In this document: one piece after another, positions 50,428 through 61,072 of the stretch | Position numbering within the stretch: the first letter of the stretch is position 1 | How the letters are laid out: every line of letters starts with the position of its first letter | DNA from: Novakomyces olei | Lineage: Eukaryota; Ascomycota; Novakomycetes; Novakomycetales; Novakomycetaceae | Reading direction: 5' to 3' | NCBI GenBank assembly: GCA_016906335.1 | Contig: JADEYG010000003.1 | Span: 1,612,001-1,676,000, forward strand | DNA length: 64,000 bases | Notes under the pieces: model-generated | What the model saw: only the letters and a program-made list of their open reading frames with translations | Databases searched by the model: none | Told to the model about the DNA's origin: nothing | Made by a program: the position numbers and the translations under genes

Positions 50428-52484
50428 ATGGCAGACGAATATACTGGGGGAGAATCACCCCTGATGTCGCTAGTGGGGACAGATGAAATGAAAAAAAGGC
50501 AACGTCATTTCTTTTGGATCCAGTTGGCTCTCTACACGAACGTTTTTCTCTGTGGCGTCGATTCAACAATCACGGCAACTATATATGCTGTAGTAGGAAG
50601 CGAGTTCGGCGCCGTTAATACGGTGTCCTGGATTACTACTTCATATTTGCTGACGAGCACGGCTTGGCAGCCATTGTATGGAAGATTTTCAGATGTTTTT
50701 GGACGTCGAGCATGCTTTTTTGTCGCCTCTTTTACTTTTGGTGTAGGCTGTTTTGGCTGCGGCTTTGCTAATACTATCCTCACTCTAAATGTCATGCGAG
50801 GTATGGGCTATCAGTCGAGAATACAATGGCGAATATAGTTCTTTTGTTGGTTTTTGTTTTCGATATAATTTAAAACAGACCTGTTTAAAATTTCGTATTT
50901 TATGGCTCGATCATGTTTTTTTTTTAACGCTTTACGGTTTAAAGTTTTAAAGTGATTCTAATTTCCAGCCCTGTCAGGCATCGGAGGAGGCGGCCTTATG
51001 ACGATGGCGACAATTATAAATTCTGATATTATTCCTTTCAAACATCGCAGCATGTACCAAGCGGTACAAAACCTTATTCTTGGGTTTGGGAGTGTTTTTG
51101 GTGCTTCAATTGGTGGTTTTATCACTGAACTAATTGGCTGGCGGTGGTGCTTTTATCTGCAAACGCCAATTGCTTTTCTTAGTATTATAATTGGCTTGTT
51201 AGTTGTTCCCAATCAGCAGAACCATTCATATCAAGACGGGCTTATCTCTCGCATTAGTCGAATCGATACTCTGGGCTCCCTCCTTCTCGTTATTGGCCTG
51301 ACAACGCAAATATGTGGAGTCAGCTTGGGAGGCAATATTCTACCTTGGACAGACAAATGGGTTATTACCAGTATAATCCTAGGAACTCTTATTATCATTG
51401 GTTTTTTCTACCATGAGTCGGTCACAAAAACGGCTCCTATTCTTCCGCCTTGGCTTCTGCATGGAAGACTCGCACTTGGTACCACTCTGGCCAATATTTG
51501 TGTGGGATTTTCTGCCTACGCTCTTCTTTTTACTCTTCCGTTGTACTTCCAAGTTGTTTTATCGGAAACGGCTACAAAGGCAGGCGAGCGATTAATGATC
51601 CCTTCATTTGGAACGCCCGCTGGTGGATTAGCCGCAGGTTACATAATGACAAGATATGGGCACTTGAGTGAAATTGTGAAGACCGGCAGTTTTTTGATGG
51701 CTCTAGGGAATTTCTTGGTATCCACATTTTCGGAAAAGACCAAAGAGTGGACGTTTTACGTGTACCTGCTCCCTGCAAATTTGGGCCAGGGCATGGCGTA
51801 CCCTGGAATACTTTTCACTTTTCTTTCCGCGTTTGATCACAAAGGTAAGTAGTACCTTGATTTGTTGAAGAAAAAAATTAAGTCAAAACTTTAAAAATCA
51901 ATAGAAAATAATAATGAAGGTGTGAAAACCAAAAATTTTAAAAATGTATTGTGGAATAATATTACGACAAAGACCGTATTCTTTCAATTGTATACTAATT
52001 CCAGAACATGCTGTTTCAACCTCTATGGTTTATCTTTGCCGTAGTATGGGAACCATTTGGGGCGTCGCGGGGTCTTCTGCAATAGTGCAAAATGTATTGC
52101 GAATCGGGCTTGGAGATGGTCTTCGAGATGTACCTAACTCTGAAAAGGTATGTCCATTTGTGCTTTTTTCTCCTTTCTTTAAACCTTTTTGCTTTTTTTG
52201 TAAATCTAATTTTTTTTCACTTTGTTTTTTACTCTAATTTCATGTACAACTGACTCGTGCTATGTCCCTCCTTTTCTTTTACTAGTGCCAATTCCTTTAG
52301 TCGGCTAACTCTCAAAAAGATTATCGACACAGCCATACACTCGGCAATGGATGTTCGCTATTTGGAGCATCCAGTGAAAGAGATTGTGATCCAGGTTTAT
52401 CTTCGTGCTATTAGACGGGCTTTCAGTATTTCATCTGTCGCAAGTGCAGCAGCTGTCTTCTTTTCATTCATTGCCTCTGCGTAA
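50428..52484 (+). CDS. DHA2-type MFS transporter (Vba/Fnx-like), four exons
   Basis: Exons 50428-50800, 50969-51844, 52005-52147 and 52320-52484 give 518 residues. Introns (168, 160, 172 nt) have GTATGG, GTAAGT and GTATGT donors; the last has GGCTAAC before the acceptor. Family motifs are a 30-residue cytosolic start, DSTITATIYAVVGSEF (span 1), motif A-like YGRFSDVFGRR, RALSGIGGGGLMTM across the first splice, GFGSVFGASIGGFITELIGWRWCF (motif C region) and SEKIIDTAIHSAMDVRYL across the last splice. This matches 14-span drug/H+ antiporter-2 proteins such as vacuolar basic amino acid transporters and multidrug exporters. Substrate cannot be decided. Splice phases (1, 1, 0) all agree with the reading frame. 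Confidence 0.88.
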
Positions 52485-53048
52485 AGCAAGACGGCCTACT
52501 GGCGAAAAAATATATTGAATCTTGAAATTGATTTCGAGAAAAAATTGATAATTAGGACAAGACCCAACATGAACCTTTTGTAAATGTTCAAGCACGCTAC
52601 GCGTGTACCTGCCCACAAATTTGGTTTGATAATATTAAATTTGTAATTATTAAATTTGTAATTGTGGACCGGATATTCAGGTCTAGCGAGGGTTATGCTG
52701 GTTGACGGCCTTTCTATAAGAGTTGACTAGAAATAGGCTGCTCTTGTATTTATGTCGCGGTACTCAGTGAAAAGTCAATTTCCAGTATACCCTTGTGCAG
52801 CCGCAGAACGACTAGTAGGCATTACATTTTTCATATATTTTAATTTTGCGCGTTTCATTACCTCGCGGCAGCATCAGCTTACTAAGATTAGCTTATCAAA
52901 CAGTGCAAGTAACACTACAAATCTAATTGGCGATAAGCGATAAGCTTTTTGCCGTAATAAGACGCGCGGGCCAAACCGAACGCGCCCAACGGGGAACGAG
53001 CCATTGGTATAAACAGCGTAGGACGCAAAGGTACCGATTGACCGTGAA
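52485..53048. other. Intergenic region MFS / P450
   Basis: 3' flank of the MFS gene and promoter of the P450. It has a small direct repeat TATTAAATTTGTAAT (52630-52665). TTCTATAAGAG near 52711 is the only weak TATA-like stretch. No gene is seen. Confidence 0.5.
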
Positions 53049-54686
53049 ATGAGTCAGTCAATTGTATTACAGCTCGCACAATGGGCCAGTCAGCCAAGTG
53101 TTTGGCTCAGCGCCGTACTTGTCTACATTCTTTACGATGTTTTTATATATAATCTCGTGGTTTCCCCACTGGCTAAGCTTCCGGGACCACGACTCGCAGC
53201 CATTACGCGTTACTACATTATGTACTATGAGTATTCAGGCTGCCGCACTGAACATATACATGAGCTGCATCTGAAGTATGGGCCGGTTGTACGTTTTGCT
53301 CCTAACGAAGTATCCTTCAACGATCTCGATGGGCTGAAGAAGATTTATGGAGCCGGGACGCCTTTTACAAAGTCCTCGTTCTACGGTAAGTCTGTATTAA
53401 TTACGAGTTTGGTCTTTTGGTTTTTGTTAGATGTCGATAGTTGTAGAAGTCTGGCTCTTTCCGGTATTTTTGATTCGTTCAAGTTGATCAGGTCTCGCGT
53501 GTTCGGTTTTTTATTAGTTAGTCTATTTCCGTCTATGATTTTAACTTTAGATCTGTTTATCAATTATGGCAAGAGAAACATGTTCTCTATGCCACTCTCG
53601 AAGCCTCATGCGGAACGCAAAAGACTTGTTAGCAATGTTTACTCAAAATCCAATGTTACGCAGCCTGATAACGTGGGCCATGTATCCCACTGTGCCGACT
53701 TGCTTGTAGCAGCGGCAGAAAAGTCACAGAGGCTCGATATTTACTACTGGTTTCATTATTTTACCATGGACACAGTTTCCCGGTTTATATACGGAGACGC
53801 TTGTGCCACACACAACCTTACAAGTCCCGATAACCGGCAGTTGGTGGCGGACATGCTTTCCTCCACAAAATTAGTGGCTTACTACACGTTTCTACGCTTC
53901 CGAAGTCTTTATAATCTGGCCAACTTGCTTTTCCCCACATTTGCTCCATTGAAAGCGCGTACGGAGCGGACGAAAAGGGCATCTGATTACTGCTTTACAT
54001 CTTATTGTAAAATGGTGAATTCACCTATTAAAAGCGGACCGATCCCGAAGTTAATGCACTTGGATCCTTACGAAGGTGCTTCTGAGGCAATGGATCATTT
54101 TGCCGCAGGGGCAGAAACTTCAGGTGATTCTTTGACGTTTATTGCCTGGCAACTTTCTCATCCTGATTCATTTCGAGTACAGGAAAAACTACGTGAAGAA
54201 TTACGCTCCCTACCCAAAGATGCTCCATTCAGTGCTATTGATTCGTTACCATACTTGGAAGCCGTTTTGAAAGAAGGCTTGCGGCTTTTTGCAGCCATTC
54301 CGTTTTCCGAGCCCCGAATTTCTCCTCCTCAGGGACTTCGAGTTTCAGGGTACAACGTTCCGAGCGGTGTAGAATGCACCATGCAGCCTTACAGTCTTCA
54401 CCGAAACCCGGAAGTTTATCGTGATCCTGACGAATTTCGCCCGGAACGATGGATCGACTGCGATGCCTCTCTGCACAAGTATTTCTGGGCTTTCAGCTCT
54501 GGCCCGCGTGTATGTATCGGCTTACATTTTGCTCAATTATCAATGAAAATATTGCTGAGCAAGGTCTACCGAGAGTTTCATACTGAGCGTGGATCAACAC
54601 CGTTGGAGCGGATGCGTATGCAGGACGATATTACGAATATTGTGCCAACAGGCCATGAATGCGAAATCGTATTTCATAAAGTTTGA
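53049..54686 (+). CDS. Cytochrome P450 with one stop-free intron
   Basis: Exons 53049-53385 and 53551-54686 give 490 residues. The 165-nt intron (GTAAGT ... TTTTAACTTTAG) is an exact multiple of three with no in-frame stop, so the unspliced frame is also open (545 codons). Splicing joins SSFYD to LFINYGKRNMFSM, the usual P450 spacing before ERKRLVSN. An N-terminal membrane anchor is followed by the LPGPRLAAITR hinge. The I-helix motif is AAGAETS, the ExxR motif KEGLRL, the PERF region FRPERW, and the heme loop FSSGPRVCIG with Cys434 as thiolate ligand. It is an ER-bound fungal P450 of the secondary-metabolism or xenobiotic type (TRI4/benzoate-hydroxylase-like layout); substrate unknown. Confidence 0.92.
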   Translation: MSQSIVLQLAQWASQPSVWLSAVLVYILYDVFIYNLVVSPLAKLPGPRLAAITRYYIMYYEYSGCRTEHIHELHLKYGPVVRFAPNEVSFNDLDGLKKIYGAGTPFTKSSFYGKSVLITSLVFWFLLDVDSCRSLALSGIFDSFKLIRSRVFGFLLVSLFPSMILTLDLFINYGKRNMFSMPLSKPHAERKRLVSNVYSKSNVTQPDNVGHVSHCADLLVAAAEKSQRLDIYYWFHYFTMDTVSRFIYGDACATHNLTSPDNRQLVADMLSSTKLVAYYTFLRFRSLYNLANLLFPTFAPLKARTERTKRASDYCFTSYCKMVNSPIKSGPIPKLMHLDPYEGASEAMDHFAAGAETSGDSLTFIAWQLSHPDSFRVQEKLREELRSLPKDAPFSAIDSLPYLEAVLKEGLRLFAAIPFSEPRISPPQGLRVSGYNVPSGVECTMQPYSLHRNPEVYRDPDEFRPERWIDCDASLHKYFWAFSSGPRVCIGLHFAQLSMKILLSKVYREFHTERGSTPLERMRMQDDITNIVPTGHECEIVFHKV

Positions 54687-55043
54687 GACTTGGCTTCCGT
54701 GGTGGAAATTGTGCCTATGATTTGGAAGTGCAAGGTGAGCACCGACTGGATTAGGATCACGGCAGAAAGTGGGAGGATTGTAGAAATTGAAACATCACTT
54801 ATGTCTGGAAAATTGGAATAAATTCAGAAAGACCTTTAATTGCCTTTAAATTACTGGCTTTTGCCTTAAGTAACATGCCATCACCAATTGTTGCATTTGT
54901 ATCTATATAAATTATTAGAAGTCCATTCGTAGCGATCTCGAAGAGGCTGATCATTAGTTCATCAATATACAATTGCTATCTGCCCTTGTAACTGCTATTG
55001 ATGTCTTCGTCGAACAGGGCCCGAAGCAAAAACATACAGTCAA
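54687..55043. other. Convergent intergenic region
   Basis: 3' flanks of the P450 and the downstream minus-strand membrane-protein gene; AATAAATTC near 54820 may be a poly(A) signal. No gene seen. Confidence 0.6.
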
Positions 55044-56144
55044 TTAAAATGCCCGGTCAGAGTAATAAATGCTCTCATGAAGTTCAACCAATCCCTTGAG
55101 AACAACACAAAATGTACTCAAAATAGCGACGTTTCGCCAAACCTTTCTCCATGCAATGATTGGCGTATTTCGGAGCACCAATATCACTCCAGCAAGATCC
55201 GAGGCAAAAAACATAGTATCCCGTACAGCCAAATGATGCCATTTCAGGATATGTCCAGCGCCTTGCTCCCATAATGCGAGAAAAATATGAGCTATTGAGA
55301 CAGAGAGCGACTTTTCTAATGTCTCCACTGGCAAAGATACACCTTGTGCTAGTAATTTATAGCCCACATAAGCGGGTAAAAGATCTGTTGCGGCGAAGAA
55401 TAGTTGAGTCGGCCACAATATGCCTATATAAAAATAATAATAAAAGTCAGTTAAAGCAGGAGCAATGAACTCAATGAAGCAGGTATACTAACCCATATCT
55501 GACCAATGTGCTGCATCATTAATGTAGTTGAATCCCACCCAGCAGCCATATATCTGTGAAAGTTTTATTAGCAAAACAGAGAAATAAAGAGTTCATGCGG
55601 ATTATCTTTCACGTACCAATCCATAATAATTTATTACTGCCCAGGCCAGTACTGACCAGCGAAGGCTTCCAGGGCGTTTTTCCCAATTACTTCGTAATGT
55701 TGTCTCCAAACAGCTAAGGACCCGTTGTACAAAATTCTGCAGGAGTACAAAATGAATAAACATCCAAAGAAAGATTATTGCTGTATTGGAAGTCATGTTA
55801 AAATAAACATGCCTATTAAGAATTAGACTGTCTTGCGAGAGTTTAGATAGCGAGTAGAAGTACAATTAAATGGAGCAATGACAGAAAGGAAAAAAAATAA
55901 AAAAATAATTGTACTTGTACTGTGCACCACTGTCAAAGTGGTCAGCTTTGAACCGGCGATCGAAACAGTCGCAAGTGCAGCTTTCTACATCAGGTTCATA
56001 ATGGCGCCGTCCCGCATTGACTTGCATGGTTGAAATTACAACAACTGCCGAAATCGCAATAGTGGCAGCAAAAAAAAGTCCATTGTGCAAAGGCCGCTCT
56101 GACGCATAAGAAAGATTTTGTCTTCTGCGTGCAATTGTTTTCAT
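55044..56144 (-). CDS. Multi-pass membrane protein of unknown family, four exons
   Basis: Exons in transcription order: 56144-55928, 55831-55617, 55553-55493, 55423-55044, giving 290 residues. Introns are 96, 63 and 69 nt with GTGCAC, GTACGT and GTTAGT donors; all phases agree (1, 0, 1). Residues 1-20 are basic, then a membrane span (GLFFAATIAISAVVVIST), a Cys-rich lumenal or external stretch ESCTCDCFDRRFKADHF, and about five or six further hydrophobic segments, including TAIIFLWMFIHFVLLQNFV, ILWPTQLFFAATDLLPAY and DTMFFASDLAGVILVLRN. A conserved-looking YGCWVGFNYINDAAHWSDM spans exon 3. I do not recognise a named family. The first intron is the least certain. It converges with the P450 gene. 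Confidence 0.7.
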
Positions 56145-57225
56145 ATTATTAAAAATTAGGATCTCAATTTTAAAAGAAAGTATCGCTGCTAGTTAACTCT
56201 TTATTAGAATTTTTTTTATCCAAAAGGCATTGGCTGCTTTTGAAGCTCTTGGCTCTGTAAAGAACGTAGGTGGTCAAGGATTACAAGTTGATTGATAAAG
56301 CGTTGCCTTAACGTTGCGAAATTAGCATGTGTGAAAATAGAATTGAATCTGTAGCCTTGTTTAGAAAGACATCGACGGCTAGCAGTTCCGAAGTGCCAAC
56401 ATTTTACGCCAAGAACAACACGTTACGGTAAATATAGAAAAAATAATACATTAGAATATGAGTACGCTGATAATAATTTTTTGAGTGAATATTACTTTGA
56501 GATTCGCCTTTTTTTTTTTTTGATAAGCGATAAAGCTTTGAAGTCCATCTTTTTGTAAGCGTATGAATTACGTAAATGTTACGCGGCAATAAATGGTAGA
56601 AATGGAGTAGATATTTAATAAAGTTATTTAAAAGTGAAGTAACTCGTTGTCCAAGGTTGTATTGCCCTTATGGGTTTTGGGCAAAACGCCAAGACAAATG
56701 AATTACATAGCCTTCCATATCAGGTGGCACATGAGCTGAATGTTTTCTTTAACACCGAGCGTAAACTTCTAATATAAATTACATTTCATTTCGAGTAATA
56801 AACTGTAGCTGCCGTCCTGGCATATTTATAATTTTGCTTGGAACTAGAGATAATTACGGTTTTCTAATTGAAAAATTAAACCCTAAAGCAGAAATGAACA
56901 ACCCTAACAAATCCTTGTCTCAAGATTCGACGTTTAAATATACCTTAATTTATACAATAATCGAAATAGCTGCAGTACTCATTTTGTGATGCGATTATCT
57001 TGAATATAGCTATGACGTATGACGCATTTCGTTTTGGGCTTTTTCTGGTTTATATTAATAATCAGACAGACGTTGGTTGCTATTTTAGCTACATAACTAT
57101 TTACGCTATCTAACGCAATCGCCATCACTAATAAGCTCGGCAGCATTTTGAATAACTATTTCCTGGATAATCTTCTCGACTTGTGTCCGCGTTTCTGACC
57201 TCACAAAACCGAAAACTTTACTATA
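56145..57225. promoter_or_regulatory. Divergent intergenic region with ACCCTAA boxes
   Basis: About 1.1 kb between the membrane-protein gene (minus) and the GST (plus). Two AACCCTAA boxes lie at 56878-56910. AT-rich tracts and a T-run at 56510-56521 are present. Short open frames lack coding character. Confidence 0.5.
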
Positions 57226-58079
57226 ATGTCTGCTTCAGTCCCCAAGATTGTTCTTTACACCAACCATGGTTGCCCATGTAAGATATAACAATTTTTGCTT
57301 ATTCGGTTTCTTGATGATCTCATGAAGAGTATCCTGTGGTTTCAGCTAGTTTAATCAATTATGCAGGGGCTCATCGCGCTCATATCGCGCTTTCCGAATT
57401 GAAATTGCCTTTTGAAGAAAGGATCATTGACCTGAAAACTCCTCGATCAAAGGAATACTTGGCTATCAATCCGCGTGGCCTTGTGCCCACTTTAGTATAC
57501 AATGGCGAAATTATCACAGAGTCTGGTATTGTTGCACAGTTTTTGGCGGACGCATATCCGTCACATCTAGAACCAAATTCCGGAACACCAGATGCAGCGC
57601 TTAAAAGAGCTCGAATCAACTTTTTCGTGGACACTTACTTTAGCAAAGTTAACGGGTTCATTTTTAAAGGGATTTTTGCCAAATCTAGTGAGGAGTCTGA
57701 GCAAGCTGCCTCAGAGTTTAAAGAAAAGCTCAAGCTTGAAATTGAGCCCTTGTTAGCAAATACGGGCCCTTACTTTAACGGTAGCCAGACTCTTACTTTG
57801 GCTGAGGTAATAACGGAGAGCCAGCCACTCATTATAGTAAATTTGGGCATTTCACTAAATCTCTAGGTTCTTACAGGCTCTTTTATTCTCCGACTTTTTT
57901 CGGCGGGAAAGACTGGTCTACTTCCAAAAGCCTTTACCGAAGACCTGGCTATAAAGACTCCCAACTTTTACAAATGGGCTCAGAGTGTCGTCAAGCATCC
58001 GAGTGTGACAAGTATCTGGGATGAAGAGAAAGTTACAGCTTCGACTAAGGAGCGTGTCGCCAGCGTCTTGGCCAAGTAG
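57226..58079 (+). CDS. Glutathione S-transferase, three exons
   Basis: Exons 57226-57277, 57367-57806 and 57867-58079 give 234 residues. Splice one restores the active-site motif HGCPWAHRAHIAL, with Cys16 in the position typical of omega-like GSTs. Splice two joins TLAE to VLTGSFILRLF, a normal GST C-terminal helix junction. The thioredoxin-like N-domain continues with SKEYLAINPRGLVPTLVYNG and ITESGIVAQFLADAYP (glutathione-binding NPRGLVPTL and ES). The C-domain ends ...VVKHPSVTSIWDEEK. Introns are 89 and 60 nt with GTAAGA and GTAATA donors. Predicted cytosolic; conjugates or reduces electrophiles with glutathione, in keeping with neighbouring P450, AKR and exporter genes. Whether it acts as thiol transferase or conjugator is not decidable here. 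Confidence 0.9.
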
Positions 58080-58618
58080 ATGGCGAAAAAATAGTGCGAT
58101 AGTGTGATTAGTGCCTCTAAATATGCCGTAAAAATAATGCGTTCCAAGTGGTCCAAATATAGGATAATATTGGATGTTCCAAGTAGGCTTGTGCAAATTG
58201 CAACATGCATTAGCATTAGTCTAGTCTTTGTTGTATAGTTGTATACGAGCCTCGTCATCAAGTCATATAATGAAACCAGAAAAGTAAGATCGGGCGATAG
58301 AAGACAGGATTGGGCTTTCATGATACTGCAAAATCCAGTTTCAGGAAAGCGCCACCAAAAAGTCCCTGTCGTAAGAACAGAATGTGAATAAAACTTGAAA
58401 AAAAAAAGATGAAAATTGATTGACAATTGGCTCGACGACTTGAAAAGCCCAAGATTAATTACGTTGGACCAATAAAGCAGGTAGTAGAAGAAACAATTTT
58501 ATAACGCAAACTCTCTCAATAAAACCAACAAAAGAAGAGAAACTGAAGGGAGGCGCCCGGATAGCCAAATTCTGGAACCTCCCAAAGAAAACCAATTGTG
58601 ACAACTCACAGAAGCAAA
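58080..58618. other. Convergent intergenic region GST / EXG1
   Basis: 3' flanks of two convergent genes. AATAAAAC stretches near 58387 and 58515 may be 3'-end signals. Open frames antisense to the GST look like shadows. Nothing else is seen. Confidence 0.55.
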
Positions 58619-59908
58619 TTAAACCACACACTGATTCGGGTACTGCCGATCACTCAAAGGCTGAGGAAAAAGTTTGGCTGCCAGCAATCGTGTCAGATCC
58701 CATTCAAGAGTAATATCGGTCTTGTAAGTCCAGAAGAACCAGCCCGCCTGCTCTTCATAAGCATCCAATTGAGCCTCAATGTACCGACGCGTATTAGCAT
58801 AATCGTCGCCTGACCAGGCATTGATATCGTTACGGCCCTCACAAGTACCCAAAGGCGTATCGTTCTCATAAGTGCCATCATAACGTGCTCCGCGGTAAAC
58901 ACCATTGAGAACGGGAGCACAATCAGTCAAAGCAGCGGACCATTCACCTACAACAGCCGGCGCACTTACGGCGTTCATGAGGTTGGCTACTTCACAAGCA
59001 AATTGGACATGCTCGTCGATGGAACGTTGCAGTTCTGGAACACTAAAGACCTGATACTGATGATGGTCAACTACCACATTCTGCACGCCAGACAGGAACC
59101 CGTTCCAGTTGGAAGGATCCAAAAATCCGTCCTGAATAGCAATAGAGAGATCGCCATTAATACTTCGCACAGACTGGTAGGTATTGTTAAAATAAGAGGC
59201 AACCGAGTACTGCCCGTAAACCGGGGTCAGTGGTTCGTTTAGTAGCTCAATAACTGTGACCACATCGTTCCATTCTTGTTGCGCGTACTTTTGCGCAAGT
59301 AATTGTAACGCATACTCTGTATGCTCAGCGTTGCCATTAGTCTGCCATTCATAGTGATCACGGAGACCAGAATTATCAAACCCGTTTTGTGAGCCTGGAG
59401 CACCGTGCAAGTCGATCCAGACTTTAAGTCCGACCTGACGGCACCATCCAAGTGCACGGTCAAGGTACGGGATTTGGCCTTGCACGTAAGGGTCACCTTC
59501 TAGCGGAGCAAAGGCCCAGTAGCCAATAGGGATGCGTACATGGTTCAGGCCAATCTTGCGGATGTACTCAAAATCGTCCAAACTCAGCCACGAGTCCCAA
59601 TGCTTGGTGAGGCGATTGGAAGCCTCTTCTTTACCCAAATACTGTGTGTAATGGTACTCGTCGAGGGGGATATTGTCGGAAGGGAAAGAACTGAACAAGT
59701 TGGTATTAATAAATGGCTCAAGAACAAACCAGCCGCCGAGATTGACGCCTCGCACTTTCTCACCCGTACCGTAACGTGCTGAATAGTAATTGAAGGACTG
59801 CCAACGTTTGGAAAGCGTCGTGTCAGGAGAGCCCTGGACCAATTGGCTGCCTGCCAAAGAAGATGCCAGCAACAAAAAAATATTGCTGCCAGAAAAGATT
59901 CCTCTCAT
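58619..59908 (-). CDS. EXG1: Secreted exo-1,3-beta-glucanase (GH5)
   Basis: An intronless 429-residue gene with an ATG at 59908. Signal peptide about residues 1-26 (NIFLLLASSLAGSQLVQG), then a short pro-segment ending in Lys-Arg 34-35, a Kex2 cleavage site as in yeast Exg1. The mature GH5 domain shows VRGVNLGGWFVLEPF, LNHVRIPIGYWAF, VWIDLHGAPGSQNGFDNSG, LLNEPL with acid/base Glu225, and VVGEWSAA with nucleophile Glu322, ending in the usual C-terminal Cys (NQCVV). Length matches the family. The enzyme releases glucose from beta-1,3-glucan and trims the fungal cell wall. An exo-glucanase is more likely than the GPI-anchored Spr1/Exg2 type because no C-terminal hydrophobic tail is present. Confidence 0.96.
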   Translation of the reverse strand: MRGIFSGSNIFLLLASSLAGSQLVQGSPDTTLSKRWQSFNYYSARYGTGEKVRGVNLGGWFVLEPFINTNLFSSFPSDNIPLDEYHYTQYLGKEEASNRLTKHWDSWLSLDDFEYIRKIGLNHVRIPIGYWAFAPLEGDPYVQGQIPYLDRALGWCRQVGLKVWIDLHGAPGSQNGFDNSGLRDHYEWQTNGNAEHTEYALQLLAQKYAQQEWNDVVTVIELLNEPLTPVYGQYSVASYFNNTYQSVRSINGDLSIAIQDGFLDPSNWNGFLSGVQNVVVDHHQYQVFSVPELQRSIDEHVQFACEVANLMNAVSAPAVVGEWSAALTDCAPVLNGVYRGARYDGTYENDTPLGTCEGRNDINAWSGDDYANTRRYIEAQLDAYEEQAGWFFWTYKTDITLEWDLTRLLAAKLFPQPLSDRQYPNQCVV

Positions 59909-60158
59909 TTCGATACGATGTTTAAATGGAAAAAGAGATTGTATCGAAATTTGGGTATCGGAGACGAGAAGCTTATATTAAATACCCCCGATTTCTCCAC
60001 GGTTTGCGGTCCGCTTTTAACTTTGAAAAAGTTTGTTTTGTTTGTTTATTTCTTCGTATATTTTGTATGCCCGCTGAATTGCTGCTTTTCTTTTATTATC
60101 TCTTCTTTTCTGCGTCAATAGTACCTCCCACGCTATGCGTCGGTTCGATTGACCTGTA
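59909..60158. promoter_or_regulatory. EXG1 promoter region
   Basis: Upstream of EXG1, with TTAATATAAGC on the minus strand near 59975 as a possible TATA element and a T-rich tract at 60020-60120. No gene is seen. Confidence 0.5.
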
Positions 60159-61072
60159 TTAAGTAGTCTTCTGATCAGATACCCGCCTTGTTTGACCTCT
60201 ATAAAGACTCCCTGGATTCTTGATTATTTCCTCTGTGATTTCTCCTTCAAATCTGCTGTTTCCTTGTGGATTGCCGTTGGAAATGAAACGAGTGCTGTCC
60301 CCTTTTTCCAAAATATTTCCCCCACCAATATCGTGTATTGGTGTCAATTTAACGTGGATCAAAGACTACTGTTCCACACTCATATCAATATGTTCCGCAT
60401 ACCTTCCTAATTCACGACCTGCATACACCGTCACGTGCAGATCGCTCGTTAGGACTCTCATGCCCGCTTGTGCTGCAGCGGCTTGCTTGGCCGTAAAGGG
60501 TAAACGGATTAACTTTAAATTCTAAATTCTCCACGTTAATAATGAGACCCTCTAACGAACCTATAATTACATAATAATACGTTACCAAATAGTATATGCT
60601 TCGAATAACGTGCGTTATATGCATGGAGATTTATTACTTCCACACCTCGGTTACCCTTGAGCCACTCTCCGCTTTTTTCGACGTGTCTTTTATAAATAGT
60701 AGCACATTCGCCGCATATGTATTACACGCGCGGCATTCACAGTCACCTTTAATTTCGTTAAAATCAACTGGTTTCCCGTCGTCGGATAATCTGCCGCAAG
60801 GCATATTGATATACATTTGAATATGGAAGAATAATGCAGATAACTTAACAAATATGAACATAAAATAACGAATGTGGAACAGCGTTTTCCTATTTAATCC
60901 ACACTGTTTGCCCAAAAATCCTCCAATCTCTCAAACGACTATTTTGTCTTTTTGGAAGTGACGGTACGGCACGTAAGTCAAAAAACCTTTTTTGATTCTT
61001 GCGTTCAAAACCTGCAAAACTTAGAATTAGCAAATGACGGAAAAGCGATATTCCCCGGCTGAACCAGCGCAA
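60159..61072 (-). other. Unresolved minus-strand region with patchy coding signal
   Basis: Several minus-strand segments look coding but do not join into one clean model. One starts after a TTATTAAC...TTTAG acceptor at 60521 (NLKLIRLPFTAKQAAAAQAG, then RVLTSDLHVTVYAGRELG). Another lies at about 60159-60365 (LTPIHDIGGGN, FISNGNPQGNSRFEG). A third, at about 60640-60820, is Cys-containing (KGDCECRACNTYAANVLLFI). A fourth follows a GCTAATTC...TTTTGCAG acceptor near 61010 (FERKNQKRFFDLRAVPS) and carries Lys-Arg pairs. A spliced gene, or a decaying gene, is possible. I do not recognise the product. Confidence 0.3.

Noticed and set aside
57980-58426. Minus-strand 148-codon frame overlapping the GST 3' end
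   Set aside because: Antisense to GST exon 3 with low-quality composition; no splice or start support.
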